From contig JAPOXV010000018.1 of the NCBI GenBank assembly GCA_026706935.1, positions 744,001 through 808,000 on the forward strand: 64,000 nucleotides of DNA, written 5' to 3'. Positions 17,701 through 25,818 of the stretch are shown one piece after another. Positions within the stretch are counted from its first letter, which is position 1. Each line of letters opens with the position of its first letter. The position numbers and the translations under genes are program-made. The notes beneath the pieces were generated by a model, which worked only from the letters and a program-made list of their open reading frames with translations, had not been told where the DNA came from and did no database searches. The stretch is from Gammaproteobacteria bacterium. Its GTDB lineage: Bacteria; Pseudomonadota; Gammaproteobacteria; Pseudomonadales; Azotimanducaceae.

Positions 17701-18370
17701 CGCGTTCTATCCACGTCGTGGCGGAGGTGCCATCTATCGTTACTGAACTCGATAACAGCCATCCACCGAACTCTGTCTGCTCGTCGGCGACGATAACCCG
17801 CGAGCCAGTTTTCGCGGCTGCGAGTGCAGCATTCAATCCGGCTGCACCAGCGCCAACGATCAGTACATCACAGTGGTGGTGGTATTTGTCATAGATATCT
17901 GGATCTCTACCACGTGACAGATTACCAAGACCTGCAGCTTCGCGCATGAGCTTTTCGCCAAGTTCCCATAACGCTTTCGGGCGCATGAGTGTCTTGTAGT
18001 AAAACCCGACGGGCATCAGTGAAGAAAAGAGACTTCCGAGTCGCCGCAGACCAAATCGATCCGTCGTTGTGGCGCTTCTCGCACTTAAACCAGCCGAAAG
18101 CTCTACCTCGGACGCACGTAAATTTGGTGTTGAAAGGCTGCCGGATCCGAGTTGCACAATCGCGTTCGGTTCTTCGACGCCAGATCCGACAATCCCTCGT
18201 CGACGGTAGTACTTGAAACTGCGACCAACTTCGGAGACACCATTCGCTAAGAGCGCACTTGCCAGCGTATCTCCTTTAAATCCAGTGTAGGACGTCCCGT
18301 TGAACGAGAATTCAAAGCGCGTCGAACGGTCGATTCGTCCACCTTTCTCAAGACGCCTGACTTGACTCAC
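14756..18370 (-). CDS. soxA-soxG: Sarcosine oxidase, fused alpha and gamma subunits
   Basis: 1204 residues. Residues 1-about 100 are the ferredoxin-like N-terminal domain of SoxA (GDTLASALLANGVSEVGRSFKYYRRRG). Then come an FAD/NAD-type oxidoreductase domain (CDVLIVGAGAAGLNAALAAA near 170) and a C-terminal GcvT-like tetrahydrofolate domain. That alpha part ends near residue 995 (SSTFYDPEN). The last 200 residues match SoxG (CWLGPNRWLVFE, VDTTGNYSVFSLSG, RRSYSDYVYRWIVDATREFG). Separate A and G genes are usual; here they are one frame with no frameshift. The complex oxidatively demethylates sarcosine to glycine and hands formaldehyde to THF. GTG 18370 overlaps the soxD stop in GTGA. Confidence 0.92.
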   Translation of the reverse strand: MSQVRRLEKGGRIDRSTRFEFSFNGTSYTGFKGDTLASALLANGVSEVGRSFKYYRRRGIVGSGVEEPNAIVQLGSGSLSTPNLRASEVELSAGLSARSATTTDRFGLRRLGSLFSSLMPVGFYYKTLMRPKALWELGEKLMREAAGLGNLSRGRDPDIYDKYHHHCDVLIVGAGAAGLNAALAAAKTGSRVIVADEQTEFGGWLLSSSVTIDGTSATTWIERVVTSLRAHPHVILLSRTTIFGLYDHNLAMGCERLVYPKSADFQSPRERLHQIRAKQVVLATGAIERPLTFANNDLPGIMLPSAVLTYLNRYAVAPGNDLVLATTNDQAYEAAFRWHDLGKRVVAICDSRSDLQPALIKGCEERNIKILNEHIVTEARGKKHLNRVLIARLSADKRSLIGKPHVLRCDLIATSSGWNPVIHLNAHTRTMARWDEDEGSFLLDSTSPDVVTAGAVNGARTLAACIREGVTAIGRLHALTERDLDIPTPNIEEIESTRPDVIFKAPHVRTESRAPKQFVDFQLDVTAADIQLAAREGYRTIEHVKRYTALGFGNDQGKLSNVNGIAVLAGSLGKSMSEIGTTVFRPPYTPVTFGSIAGRSVGDLFDPERHTPMHQWHVEHGAEWENVGQWKRPWFYPCTDESMQEAVNREVLAARSSVGVLDASTLGKIDVRGKDAAIFVDRIYSNAFANLRVGRCRYGLMLRDTGMIFDDGVTARFAEDHFLIHTTTGHAESVLSWLELWHQTEWPDLDVRLTSVTDHWATVAVVGPESRNVLRGLCPDLQLADERFPFMSLQVVDIEGVEARIFRISFSGELSYEINVPSQYGLSLWERIFEIGKPYGITPYGTETMHVLRAEKGFIIAGQDTDGSMTAADMDLAWCVRKSDDVEFVGRRSLALRDYQRLDRMQFVGLETVDPKTVLPEGGQLLDAQNKTVPASMQGYVTSSYFSATLGRSIALAMVSGGHRRFGETLHCAIRDGRFIEAKIVSSTFYDPENSAQKVGTLSGTNDERSRAASRVLSQVAALETNGIPVREDVGISLRLWGDSRIVTLLGPIDGIEQIPGSLSSDVALPKEPCTWSSVDGMKVCWLGPNRWLVFERSRDEGASVSDKGSRLPSEISFVDTTGNYSVFSLSGSSVKRLLQKSCAYDFHESVFHTNSCVLTTFAKTQGLVVANENDGVELIVRRSYSDYVYRWIVDATREFGLAI

Positions 18371-18660
18371 GCGTCAGAGTCCGCCGCAGAAGACGGTTCT
18401 TCGCCAACGCGATAAACCGACTTGATCTCGTAGGTCTCGGTGTCGCGCACCACATTGAAATGCTGTCGACAACCTACGACGTGGTGCCAGATCTCGCGAT
18501 GTTCACCCCGCGGATTTGTCCGGAAATGGAGATATTCGCCCCATGCTTGATCCGATAACTCGTCGGGTCGTTCAGGTCGTTTGATATGAGCTTCGCCGAC
18601 GCAGTGAAACTCGTCCTCGTCCCTAACCGATTCGCAATACGGGCAGTAAATCCGTAACAC
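18367..18660 (-). CDS. soxD: Sarcosine oxidase delta subunit
   Basis: 97 residues from GTG 18660, which overlaps the soxB stop codon by one base (TAGTG); a longer frame upstream lies inside soxB and is not the gene. The protein begins LRIYCPYCESVRDEDEFHC and later has GCRQHFNVVRDTETYEI. The Cys pair near the N-terminus and the later His/Cys region are the zinc ligands expected of SoxD, a small structural subunit of the heterotetrameric enzyme. The gene is tightly packed between soxB and soxAG, so its expression must be translationally coupled to both. Confidence 0.92.
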   Translation of the reverse strand: MLRIYCPYCESVRDEDEFHCVGEAHIKRPERPDELSDQAWGEYLHFRTNPRGEHREIWHHVVGCRQHFNVVRDTETYEIKSVYRVGEEPSSAADSDA

Positions 18661-19931
18661 TAGTGTGCCACTCCTGCAGCGCCGTGTTCGTCGATGAGCG
18701 CGCCTGAGTGAAACCGTTCTACACCGAACGGTGCCGCGAGCGGGTGCGGGTGATCCTCGGCGATCGTATGTGCGAAGACGAATCCGGATCCAGGGGTCGC
18801 TTTGAAACCGCCAGTGCCCCAACCACAATTGAAGTAGAGACCTGGAACAGGCATGCGACCGATGATTGGGCACGCGTCCGGGCAAATATCAACGATGCCA
18901 CCCCATTGTCGGTTCATCCGAACACGACTAAACGCTGGGAAGAGCTCGCAGATCGCGTGTGCAGTTTCCTCGATGATTTCGAACGAACCGCGCTGACCGT
19001 ATCCGTTGTAACCGTCGGTACCCGCGCCAATGACCAAGTCTCCTTTATCGGATTGGCTCAGATAACCGTGTACAGCGTTCGACATAACAACGGTGTCCAA
19101 ACATGGTTTTAACGGCTCTGAAACGAATGCTTGGAGTGGTCTTGATTCAATCGGTAACTTCAACCCCGCGAGCGAGGCAAGAACACCCGAATTCCCTGCA
19201 GTTACACATGCGACTTTACGCGCTCGGATGAATTTGCGCTCGCCGTCGTGTTCGATGACAACGCCTTCCACGGAATGAGAACCTCGTTCGAGTGGAATCT
19301 CAACGACTCGTGCGTGTTCCACGATGTCCACGCCAAGCCGATCCGCTGCGCGAGCATATCCCCACGCAACTGCGTCGTGCCGGGCGACGCCCCCACGCGG
19401 TTGCCAAGACGCTCCCAACACCGGATATCGATTCTGAGGAGAACAATCAAGAAGCGGCACGATTTTCTGAATATCAGAAGGTCCGAGTACCTCGCCATCT
19501 ATTCCATTCAGTAGATTGGCATTCACTCGGCGCTCAATGTCCCGCATGTCCTGGAGTGAATGCCCTACGTTCAACACGCCTCGCTGACTGAACATCACAT
19601 TGAAATTCAGTTCGTTGCTCAGTCCTTCCCAGAGTTTTAAGGCAAACTCGTATAGATGCGCTGCTTCATCGCGCAGATAGTTTGAACGTACGATCGTCGT
19701 ATTGCGGCCGGTGTTACCGCCACCTATCCAACCTTTTTCAAGTACTGCGACATCTGTGATGCCGTGATTCTTAGCGAGGTAGTACGCGGTTGCAAGTCCG
19801 TGCCCGCCACCGCCAACGACGACAATGTCGTAGGAGTCTTTCGGTTCGACCGAATTCCACGCAGGTTTCCAACCTTCGTGGTGATTGATCGCTTGCCGAA
19901 TCAGTTGTAGGAATGAGTAATGTTGAGTCAT
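18660..19931 (-). CDS. soxB: Sarcosine oxidase beta subunit
   Basis: A 423-residue flavoprotein with the GXGXXG motif [17 protein letters not shown] near residue 37. The segment [21 protein letters not shown] (about 170-190) matches the place where the FMN is covalently held by a His in known SoxB proteins. The C-terminal [10 protein letters not shown] segment closes the FAD fold. The beta subunit binds substrate, non-covalent FAD and covalent FMN and oxidises sarcosine. Length and start ([11 protein letters not shown]) agree with the family. It is first of the soxBD-AG set and begins 62 bp after the dehydrogenase-like gene upstream. No glyA is linked, unlike the classical operon. Confidence 0.93.
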   Translation of the reverse strand: MTQHYSFLQLIRQAINHHEGWKPAWNSVEPKDSYDIVVVGGGGHGLATAYYLAKNHGITDVAVLEKGWIGGGNTGRNTTIVRSNYLRDEAAHLYEFALKLWEGLSNELNFNVMFSQRGVLNVGHSLQDMRDIERRVNANLLNGIDGEVLGPSDIQKIVPLLDCSPQNRYPVLGASWQPRGGVARHDAVAWGYARAADRLGVDIVEHARVVEIPLERGSHSVEGVVIEHDGERKFIRARKVACVTAGNSGVLASLAGLKLPIESRPLQAFVSEPLKPCLDTVVMSNAVHGYLSQSDKGDLVIGAGTDGYNGYGQRGSFEIIEETAHAICELFPAFSRVRMNRQWGGIVDICPDACPIIGRMPVPGLYFNCGWGTGGFKATPGSGFVFAHTIAEDHPHPLAAPFGVERFHSGALIDEHGAAGVAH

Positions 19932-19993
19932 TCCGCAGTCTGAATCGGCCGATTAGCGGCAGTTGCGGAGTCTATCGAGTGCACGCACCACCG

Positions 19994-22429
19994 TCAGACA
20001 CGTAGGCGTTGATTTTCTGGATCGTAAGGACTCTCTGGGATCACTCGACAGGCGTAGCGCGCACCCAAGATATCTATCTCGAGTACCTTGCCTTTTACGG
20101 CTAGAGACGGTTCAACCATACCTAAAGCAAGTGACTGCTCCAATCGGAAGCCGTAGTTACCACTCGTAGCACGTCCAATCATTTCCCCATCCAGAAACAG
20201 CGGGTTGTTACCGAGTGCATCTGCGTCGCCAGGTCCGTCTACGGCAAGCGTGACGAATGAGTTCTTGAATCCTCTTTGTTGCCACCCCAAGAGTCCATCA
20301 CGACCTGTGAAGTGCCCTTTGTCGAACCTTACGAATCGGTCGAGCCCTGATTCAAGCGCGGAATACTCGATAGACATCTCTGTGCCAATCATTCGGTAAG
20401 ACTTTTCGATACGCATCGAGTCCATCGCTCGGATGCCGAACGGCGCTAAACCAAAGTCCTCACCGGCGGTCATTAGAGTGTCGAATATGGAGTTCTGATA
20501 TTCGATCGGATGATGCAATTCCCAACCTAGTTCGCCTACGAAGTTAACGCGAAGCAACGTCGTCGGTGAGCGACCAACGGTTCCGTCTTTTGCGGTAAGC
20601 CACGGAAACGCGTTGCTGTTTAGATCGACATTGCACACTCGTTCCAAGAGTTCTCTCGAATTCGGACCGGCGATCACCAGAACACCGATGTTTCCTGTCA
20701 GGTTTTCAAGAGAAACGGACCTGTCCGACGGCGTTTGGCGGAGCAGAAAATCGTGATCAAGGCGCTGAAACGCACCTGCCGAAACGAGATAGAAACTGTC
20801 ACTCTTTTCGCGCAGAACCGTAAACTCGCTATGTACACCTCCTCGCGAATTAAGTGCGTGGCACAAGCTAACTCGGCCATCGCGAGCTGGAAGTCGATTC
20901 GCGAAAACGCGGTCGAGGAATTCCGCGGCACCTGGACCGGAAACCCTCGCTTTCGCGAATGCAGTCATATCAAGAACACCAACGTTTTCCATGACGTTGC
21001 GGCATTCATTGCCTACATGCTCGAACCAACGAGATCGTCGAAACGACCAATGATCCTCTTGAGGTACATCGCTACTGGCAAACCAGTTTGGCCGTTCCCA
21101 GCCAAATTTCTGACCGAATACCGCGCCTAAGTCCTTCATCCGTTCGTAGCATGGCGCTGTCCGATGTGGTCGCGCGGCGGGACGTTCCTCATCTGGGTAG
21201 TGAATCGTGAAGACGTTCGCATATGCCTCTTCGTTCTTCTCTTTGAGATACGCACCCGATGTGTAGTCGCCAAAGCGACGTGGTTCAACCCCGAGCATGT
21301 CGATCGTCGGTTCGCCTTCAACGATCCATTCCGCTAGTTGCCAACCCGCACCGCCGGCCGCCGTGATGCCGAAGCTATGACCCTCGTTCAACCAGAAGTT
21401 TCTCAAACCCCATGCCGGACCGATGATTGGGCTACCATCTGGCGTGTATGCGATAGCGCCGTTGTAGATTCGTTTGACGCCGAGCTCACCGAAAAGCGGT
21501 ACGCGATGAATTGCTGATTCGATATGTGGCGCGAGTCGATCAATGTCGCTCTCAAACAACTCATACTTACTCTCAGTCGCTGGACCATTCAGGTAGCATG
21601 CGGGCGCACCTTTCTCGTAGGGACCTAGCAACAAACCACCAGCCTCCTCCCGCATGTACCAAGAACCATCGGACTCCCGTAGAACGCCCATCTCGGGTAA
21701 CCCTTCATCGTGACGTGATTGAATCCGCTCGTGCGGTTCCGTCACGATGTATTGGTGTTGCACGGGTAGTACTGGGATGTCAAGACCCACCATCGCGCCC
21801 GTCTTTCGTGCGAAGTTACCGGTCGCGGACACGACGTGCTCACAATCGATCACACCTTGGTTCGTGCTGACGCGCCACTCACCGTTTGGTCTACGGTCTA
21901 TAGAAATTACGACAGTCTGCTGATTGATTTCCGCGCCGAAACTACGCGCGCCGCGTGCCAGTGCCTGCGTAAGGTCGGCAGGTTGAATGTATCCGTCCTC
22001 CGGGTGTCGGATAGCACCTAGTAATCCGTCTTCCACGGCTAGCGGCCATAGCTCCGTGACTTCACCAGGCGTGAGAAACTCCACGTTAACGCCGATCGTT
22101 TGTGCGACACTTGCATATTGCCGATATTCGTCCAACCGATCGGCCGTCATAGCGAGACGGATATTCCCTACGGTCCGGATACCGACGTCTTGTCCCGTCT
22201 CCCTTGCTAGTTCCTTATACAGACGTACGGAGTATTTATGAATTTGCCCAACTGAATAGCTCATGTTGAACAAAGGCAAAAGTCCTGCAGCGTGCCAGGT
22301 CGACCCAGACGTCAATTCATGCCGCTCCAATAGAACGACGTCAGACCAACCTTTCTTCGCAAGGTGGTACAACGTCGATACTCCTACAACGCCGCCACCA
22401 ATGACGACCACTCGTGCGTGACTACGCAT
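19994..22429 (-). CDS. Dimethylglycine/sarcosine dehydrogenase-like flavoprotein
   Basis: 811 residues in two halves. The N-terminal 430 residues are a DAO-type FAD domain with VVVIGGGVVGVSTLYHLA at 8-25 and SGSTWHAAGLLP at about 41-52; the His in TWHAAG is the covalent FAD attachment position in dimethylglycine and sarcosine dehydrogenases. The C-terminal half (from about 470, VLDMTAFAKARVSGPGAAEFLDR) is a GcvT-like domain that binds tetrahydrofolate and collects the released C1 unit as methylene-THF. The likely substrate, from the operon, is dimethylglycine (product sarcosine), but related enzymes act on other N-methyl amines. It lies 26 bp after the MTHFR-like gene. Confidence 0.88.
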   Translation of the reverse strand: MRSHARVVVIGGGVVGVSTLYHLAKKGWSDVVLLERHELTSGSTWHAAGLLPLFNMSYSVGQIHKYSVRLYKELARETGQDVGIRTVGNIRLAMTADRLDEYRQYASVAQTIGVNVEFLTPGEVTELWPLAVEDGLLGAIRHPEDGYIQPADLTQALARGARSFGAEINQQTVVISIDRRPNGEWRVSTNQGVIDCEHVVSATGNFARKTGAMVGLDIPVLPVQHQYIVTEPHERIQSRHDEGLPEMGVLRESDGSWYMREEAGGLLLGPYEKGAPACYLNGPATESKYELFESDIDRLAPHIESAIHRVPLFGELGVKRIYNGAIAYTPDGSPIIGPAWGLRNFWLNEGHSFGITAAGGAGWQLAEWIVEGEPTIDMLGVEPRRFGDYTSGAYLKEKNEEAYANVFTIHYPDEERPAARPHRTAPCYERMKDLGAVFGQKFGWERPNWFASSDVPQEDHWSFRRSRWFEHVGNECRNVMENVGVLDMTAFAKARVSGPGAAEFLDRVFANRLPARDGRVSLCHALNSRGGVHSEFTVLREKSDSFYLVSAGAFQRLDHDFLLRQTPSDRSVSLENLTGNIGVLVIAGPNSRELLERVCNVDLNSNAFPWLTAKDGTVGRSPTTLLRVNFVGELGWELHHPIEYQNSIFDTLMTAGEDFGLAPFGIRAMDSMRIEKSYRMIGTEMSIEYSALESGLDRFVRFDKGHFTGRDGLLGWQQRGFKNSFVTLAVDGPGDADALGNNPLFLDGEMIGRATSGNYGFRLEQSLALGMVEPSLAVKGKVLEIDILGARYACRVIPESPYDPENQRLRV

Positions 22430-22454
22430 TCACGTTATCCACCGATAAATCAAC

Positions 22455-23381
22455 TCACGAATGCACATTGCTCTCTGTCGCCGCATCACATGTATTCAGC
22501 AGTTCCTCCCGCCACTGAAGTACCTTCTTGAGACCACCGAACGTGAATACGTGCGTATTTGCCACTTGGACGTCTAATCCTGATGTCAGGCATTCCGCAA
22601 CTGGCGAGAGTATCTGAAGCGGATCCCACTCCCCGAATACACGTAGCGCACTAGGATTTGCGAATAGACCCTTCGCCGAATGCGCTACGCCACATTTTGA
22701 CGCGTAACTGATCAGCGTTCTTAACCCAGTGGGACCTGCAACTCCGACGCTTACCGGAACTCGTAATCTAGAACTTGCCATCTCTGAAAGCCAGACCTGC
22801 ACAGGTGAAGCGTCAAATCCGAACTGAGTGACAGCATGCATCGCTAAGCCGTCGCGCGACGCGATTTCCAGTTTTCTACGAAACGCGTCTCTCAGGTCTT
22901 CTGAGGGGATAAACGGATGACCATCCGGGTAAACCGCGACACCAACTCGTTCAATTCCATGCTCCGCTAGTATCTTCGTTTGAAGTACGTCAACGGAGTC
23001 CTTGAAATAGACTGCTTCTCCTCTAACGTCGCCTGCGATGAGCATCACACCCCGTACGTTTGACCCTTCGAGTGTTTTAGCCCAATCTATCAACTCGTCG
23101 GTGTCTCGAACACGTCGAGCCGGTAGGTGTGGAATGGGGTAACAACCGTTCTCATTTAGCACCCGACAAGCTTCAATCGTTTCGTTCCAAGAACCGTTCG
23201 GTGGAAAGGGAATGTAAATCTTCGTACCACTATCGATTCTCGCCAAAATCGCAGCCCTTGGTACGATGTCTCGTGCAAGTACCTCAAACGACGCGTTTGC
23301 TACCAATCGACGAAGGGTCTTCACAGCTTTGGCGTGAATCAAGAACTCATGAGGAAGCGGATTCGTGTGTTCGGTTTTCAC
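22455..23381 (-). CDS. Methylenetetrahydrofolate reductase-like protein
   Basis: 308 residues resembling the MetF TIM barrel: early Glu-containing strand (ILARIDSGTKIYIPFPP), the segment IPHLPARRV that parallels the HLTC/HLXXR strand, GVMLIAGD, VAVYPDGHPF, and the late strands MHAVTQFGFD and VPVSVGVAGPTG. The first 35 residues differ from housekeeping MetF. In methyl-transfer pathways such proteins run the oxidative direction, 5-methyl-THF to 5,10-methylene-THF, as with MetF next to LigM. The gene sits 13 bp after the DmdA/GcvT-like gene and 26 bp before the dehydrogenase, which fits that role here. The direction is inferred. Confidence 0.82.
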   Translation of the reverse strand: MKTEHTNPLPHEFLIHAKAVKTLRRLVANASFEVLARDIVPRAAILARIDSGTKIYIPFPPNGSWNETIEACRVLNENGCYPIPHLPARRVRDTDELIDWAKTLEGSNVRGVMLIAGDVRGEAVYFKDSVDVLQTKILAEHGIERVGVAVYPDGHPFIPSEDLRDAFRRKLEIASRDGLAMHAVTQFGFDASPVQVWLSEMASSRLRVPVSVGVAGPTGLRTLISYASKCGVAHSAKGLFANPSALRVFGEWDPLQILSPVAECLTSGLDVQVANTHVFTFGGLKKVLQWREELLNTCDAATESNVHS

Positions 23382-23394
23382 TTCGAGTCCTCCC

Positions 23395-24744
23395 TCAGTC
23401 AGCGTGATCTTCGCCTCGTCCGTGAACTACCTCACGGATATTCGGATTAACTGAAGGTCGAAATGGCACTTCGACAACCGTTGCGTCAACTGTGCTGTCT
23501 ACCGCACCACCTGCGTACTCATTCGGCAATGTAATTCGATATTTCGATTCTAGATCTCGACCATTCCAAGGTACATATGCCAAAGCAATGTTGGTTTCAA
23601 GTTCGGGCGAATACCAAGGAGACGTTACATAGCCCACCGCGTCGTCAGCTGCGTCGTTCTTAACAAGCCAGAAATCATTCGCGTAATCCGTGACCGGTTC
23701 GCCACCGAAAGTCAATCCGACCATCCCTAGCTTGAACGGTGTACCACCTGCGTCAATTTGAGCTCGGACCTCGTTCAGTCGATCTTTGCCAATATAGTCG
23801 TGCTTCTTCTTACGCGGTACTTGATAACCTAAATTGCACTGGAATGGCGAGGTCTCGCAGTCCATATCTTGACCATACGAGAGTATTCCCGCCGCTATCC
23901 GTCGATGGTGCGCTGGCGCGATCACCATCAGGTTGTGTTTCTCACCTGCTTCAAGGACCGAATACCACAAATCCTCTGCGTGCAACGTCGCATCCCTAAG
24001 ATAAATCTCGTAACCCTTTTCACCCGTGAAACCACTCTGGGAAACGACGACTTCCCTACCTCTCACGGTTCCATTCATCAACCCGTAGTACGGAATGTCG
24101 CGGACTGCTTCACCGAATAGATCGACCATTAGTGCTTCAGACTTCGGTCCCTGGATTTGAAGAGGTGCAACATCGATTTCCGCAATCGACACATCGAACT
24201 TCCGATCATGATTAACACCGCGCAGCCAAAACTCGAGATCACTGTCCGCGAGCGAAAACCAAAATTCGTCCTCCGCGACTCGCAGTAACACTGGGTCGTT
24301 GAGAATGCAACCATCCTCGTTACAGAGGATCACGTATTTCGCGTGCATCGGTTTTATTAACTGAGCATTGCGTGTGATCACGTAGTCAACAAAACGTTCC
24401 GCGTCTGGTCCTTTGACCATGATCTGCCGCTCAACAGCGACATTCCACATCGTGACGTGATTTACAAGTGCGTGGTATTCGACCATCGCGCCGCCATCTT
24501 CCGGGCGAACGTAGCCTCGAGGGTGGTAAATACGGTTGTAAACCGTCGCTCGCCAGCATCCTGCCTCCACGGACAAGTGCCAATACGGCGACTTACGAAC
24601 GCGTGTCGAAATTAAAAGCTCTACTTGCGTAGGACCTGACTGTCTTAGATTGATTGGGACGTGACGATCTGTCTGATCAACCAATAGGTTTTGACGTAAG
24701 TCAGCGTAACGAATCTGCTGATTCGCATCGTTCATCGAACCCAT
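23395..24744 (-). CDS. GcvT/DmdA-like tetrahydrofolate-dependent methyltransferase
   Basis: 449 residues from ATG 24744, with GGAG about 10 bases upstream; TTG 24750 and ATG 24735 are alternatives. The N-terminal pattern TRVRKSPYWHLSVEAGCWRA...YNRIYHPRGY...LVNHVTMWNVAVERQIMVKGPDA follows the DMSP demethylase (DmdA) layout within the aminomethyltransferase fold. Later QIQGPKSEALM, SQSGFTGEKGYEIYL and SPFQCNLGYQVP are GcvT-like folate-domain motifs. It should transfer a methyl or aminomethyl group to THF. DMSP, glycine betaine or another methylated compound could be the donor. At 449 residues it is longer than DmdA (about 365), mostly through an N-terminal extension and a C-terminal tail. It is the first gene of the operon. 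Confidence 0.8.
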   Translation of the reverse strand: MGSMNDANQQIRYADLRQNLLVDQTDRHVPINLRQSGPTQVELLISTRVRKSPYWHLSVEAGCWRATVYNRIYHPRGYVRPEDGGAMVEYHALVNHVTMWNVAVERQIMVKGPDAERFVDYVITRNAQLIKPMHAKYVILCNEDGCILNDPVLLRVAEDEFWFSLADSDLEFWLRGVNHDRKFDVSIAEIDVAPLQIQGPKSEALMVDLFGEAVRDIPYYGLMNGTVRGREVVVSQSGFTGEKGYEIYLRDATLHAEDLWYSVLEAGEKHNLMVIAPAHHRRIAAGILSYGQDMDCETSPFQCNLGYQVPRKKKHDYIGKDRLNEVRAQIDAGGTPFKLGMVGLTFGGEPVTDYANDFWLVKNDAADDAVGYVTSPWYSPELETNIALAYVPWNGRDLESKYRITLPNEYAGGAVDSTVDATVVEVPFRPSVNPNIREVVHGRGEDHAD

Positions 24745-24810
24745 CTTCAAACAACTCCGATGTCGCCGGGGGTGGCGAAACCCGCGCCGTCCTCATTCGT
24801 GCGCAGCGCA

Positions 24811-24839
24811 ACAATAGATAAAAAACTCCTTTCGCGCAA
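24811..24839 (-). promoter_or_regulatory. Candidate sigma-70 promoter of the demethylation operon
   Basis: On the minus strand TTGCGC (24839-24834) is followed after 17 bases by TATTGT (24816-24811). Transcription would start near 24804, leaving a leader of about 60 bases that is GC-rich and can fold (GGCG...CGCC hairpin at 24772-24787) before the first gene at 24744. Each box matches consensus at four of six positions, so this is a reasonable but unproven call. Confidence 0.4.
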
Positions 24840-25422
24840 GCTCTTTATTGAAGAAAAAAGTTACCAGGAAACTTGCATTCGGCAGCGAGATTTACCCACT
24901 TTGCGGAGATACGTGGAGCGTTCTCTAACTCATCTGGATGTATACATAAAACTACGCATTGAAATTTAGCCGCTTAAGAGTTTTACGGCTCATTTAAGAA
25001 GCGTCCTGCCGTTTTTACACAGGAGGTAGCACCCGACTATTGAATATAGCTACCCGATTCGAACCCACCGTCTCACCGTTTTCAGTCTCTTTATAGTTTA
25101 CGTTCTCAGTCGCGATCTACTCGAGAAATCGAATACGCCAACTCTAATCACAGAGTTCCTGCTTCGTACCGCTGATTTCCCGAAGTCTCTACGCCCTATT
25201 TAGCTTTAATCAAAATAACCCGCAGCGACTTCACGAATTCTCGAGATTCACACATACCTGCGTCGATTCTCGCGACGATGTTTGATAGATAGCTCATTTT
25301 GAGATGACGTAGATAGTCTTTCAACATCGCAGTGCGGGACCTCTTGCTAATTTCGCACCGAAGCTAACGCCTCCGTACGTCAAATACGGAGATAACTCGG
25401 TTAGAGTTGGCGGAAGGCAGCT
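24840..25422. other. Intergenic region without a supported gene
   Basis: About 580 bases, richer in A and T than the neighbours, with stop codons in all frames and no protein-like reading frame. It holds an inverted pair GGTAGC (25025-25030) and GCTACC (25049-25054), and the hairpin at 25373-25393. A GATTCGAACC string at 25055-25064 imitates a tRNA T-loop but its stem does not pair. I see no other recognisable element. It may hold an upstream activator site for the leftward operon or the remains of a lost gene. Confidence 0.5.
25373..25393 (-). terminator. Perfect 7-bp inverted repeat after vapC
   Basis: CTCCGTA (25373-25379) and TACGGAG (25387-25393) pair perfectly around a 7-base loop, 30 bases past the vapC stop. 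No run of T follows on the minus strand, so as an intrinsic terminator it is incomplete. It could equally be a protein-binding or mRNA-end stability element. Confidence 0.3.
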
Positions 25423-25818
25423 TCAAAGAATGATCGTTGCGATACGCGAGATATTTCGAAAATGGTTGTCGTATGTAACTAACGTCGACCCGTATCCAGC
25501 GCTCGTTGCGGCGATCCAAATATCGTTTGTAGGTAGCGGGTTACCAAGCCGTAATTGGTCTACGAGAATCTCTGCGTAGATCTCAGCGATCTCCTGATTT
25601 GTCAAAAGGACCTCAACTCGACGATCACCGAGAAAATCATCTAGTTTCTCGATATTCCTTACTCGTTGGTTACCAAGCCGAAAACCGACTTCTAATTCGC
25701 CTATTACGATTGACGGTAACCCGATCCATTCAGATCTTGAGAGGATCTCAACCATCTCGGGCTTTCCTCTAAAGGCGTTCGAATACGCCGAAGTGTCCAA
25801 GCAAATTCTCATTTCCAT
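25423..25818 (-). CDS. vapC: VapC-type PIN-domain toxin
   Basis: 131 residues forming a complete PIN domain. The acidic residues are all in place: D8 in ICLDTSAYSNAF, the central Glu in IVIGELEVGF (about 41), and the later Asp in PTNDIWIAATS (about 99) and TYDNHF (about 116). PIN toxins cleave RNA, often tRNA or rRNA, with Mg2+ and are neutralised by the partner antitoxin. The gene overlaps the antitoxin gene by 10 bases, the usual arrangement. It lies downstream of ccoP, to which it is unrelated, suggesting an insertion at the operon end. Confidence 0.9.
   Translation of the reverse strand: MEMRICLDTSAYSNAFRGKPEMVEILSRSEWIGLPSIVIGELEVGFRLGNQRVRNIEKLDDFLGDRRVEVLLTNQEIAEIYAEILVDQLRLGNPLPTNDIWIAATSAGYGSTLVTYDNHFRNISRIATIIL

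Noticed and set aside
14756..18370. Frameshift or assembly fusion creating the 1204-residue SoxA-SoxG
   Set aside because: The frame is continuous, the joint falls in a normal linker and both parts keep their motifs; an assembly fault would need read data to prove.
25045..25075. tRNA-like T-loop string (GATTCGAACC) on the minus strand
   Set aside because: The T-stem would pair GTGGG with CGGGT, which fails at two positions, and no acceptor or anticodon arms are found around it.
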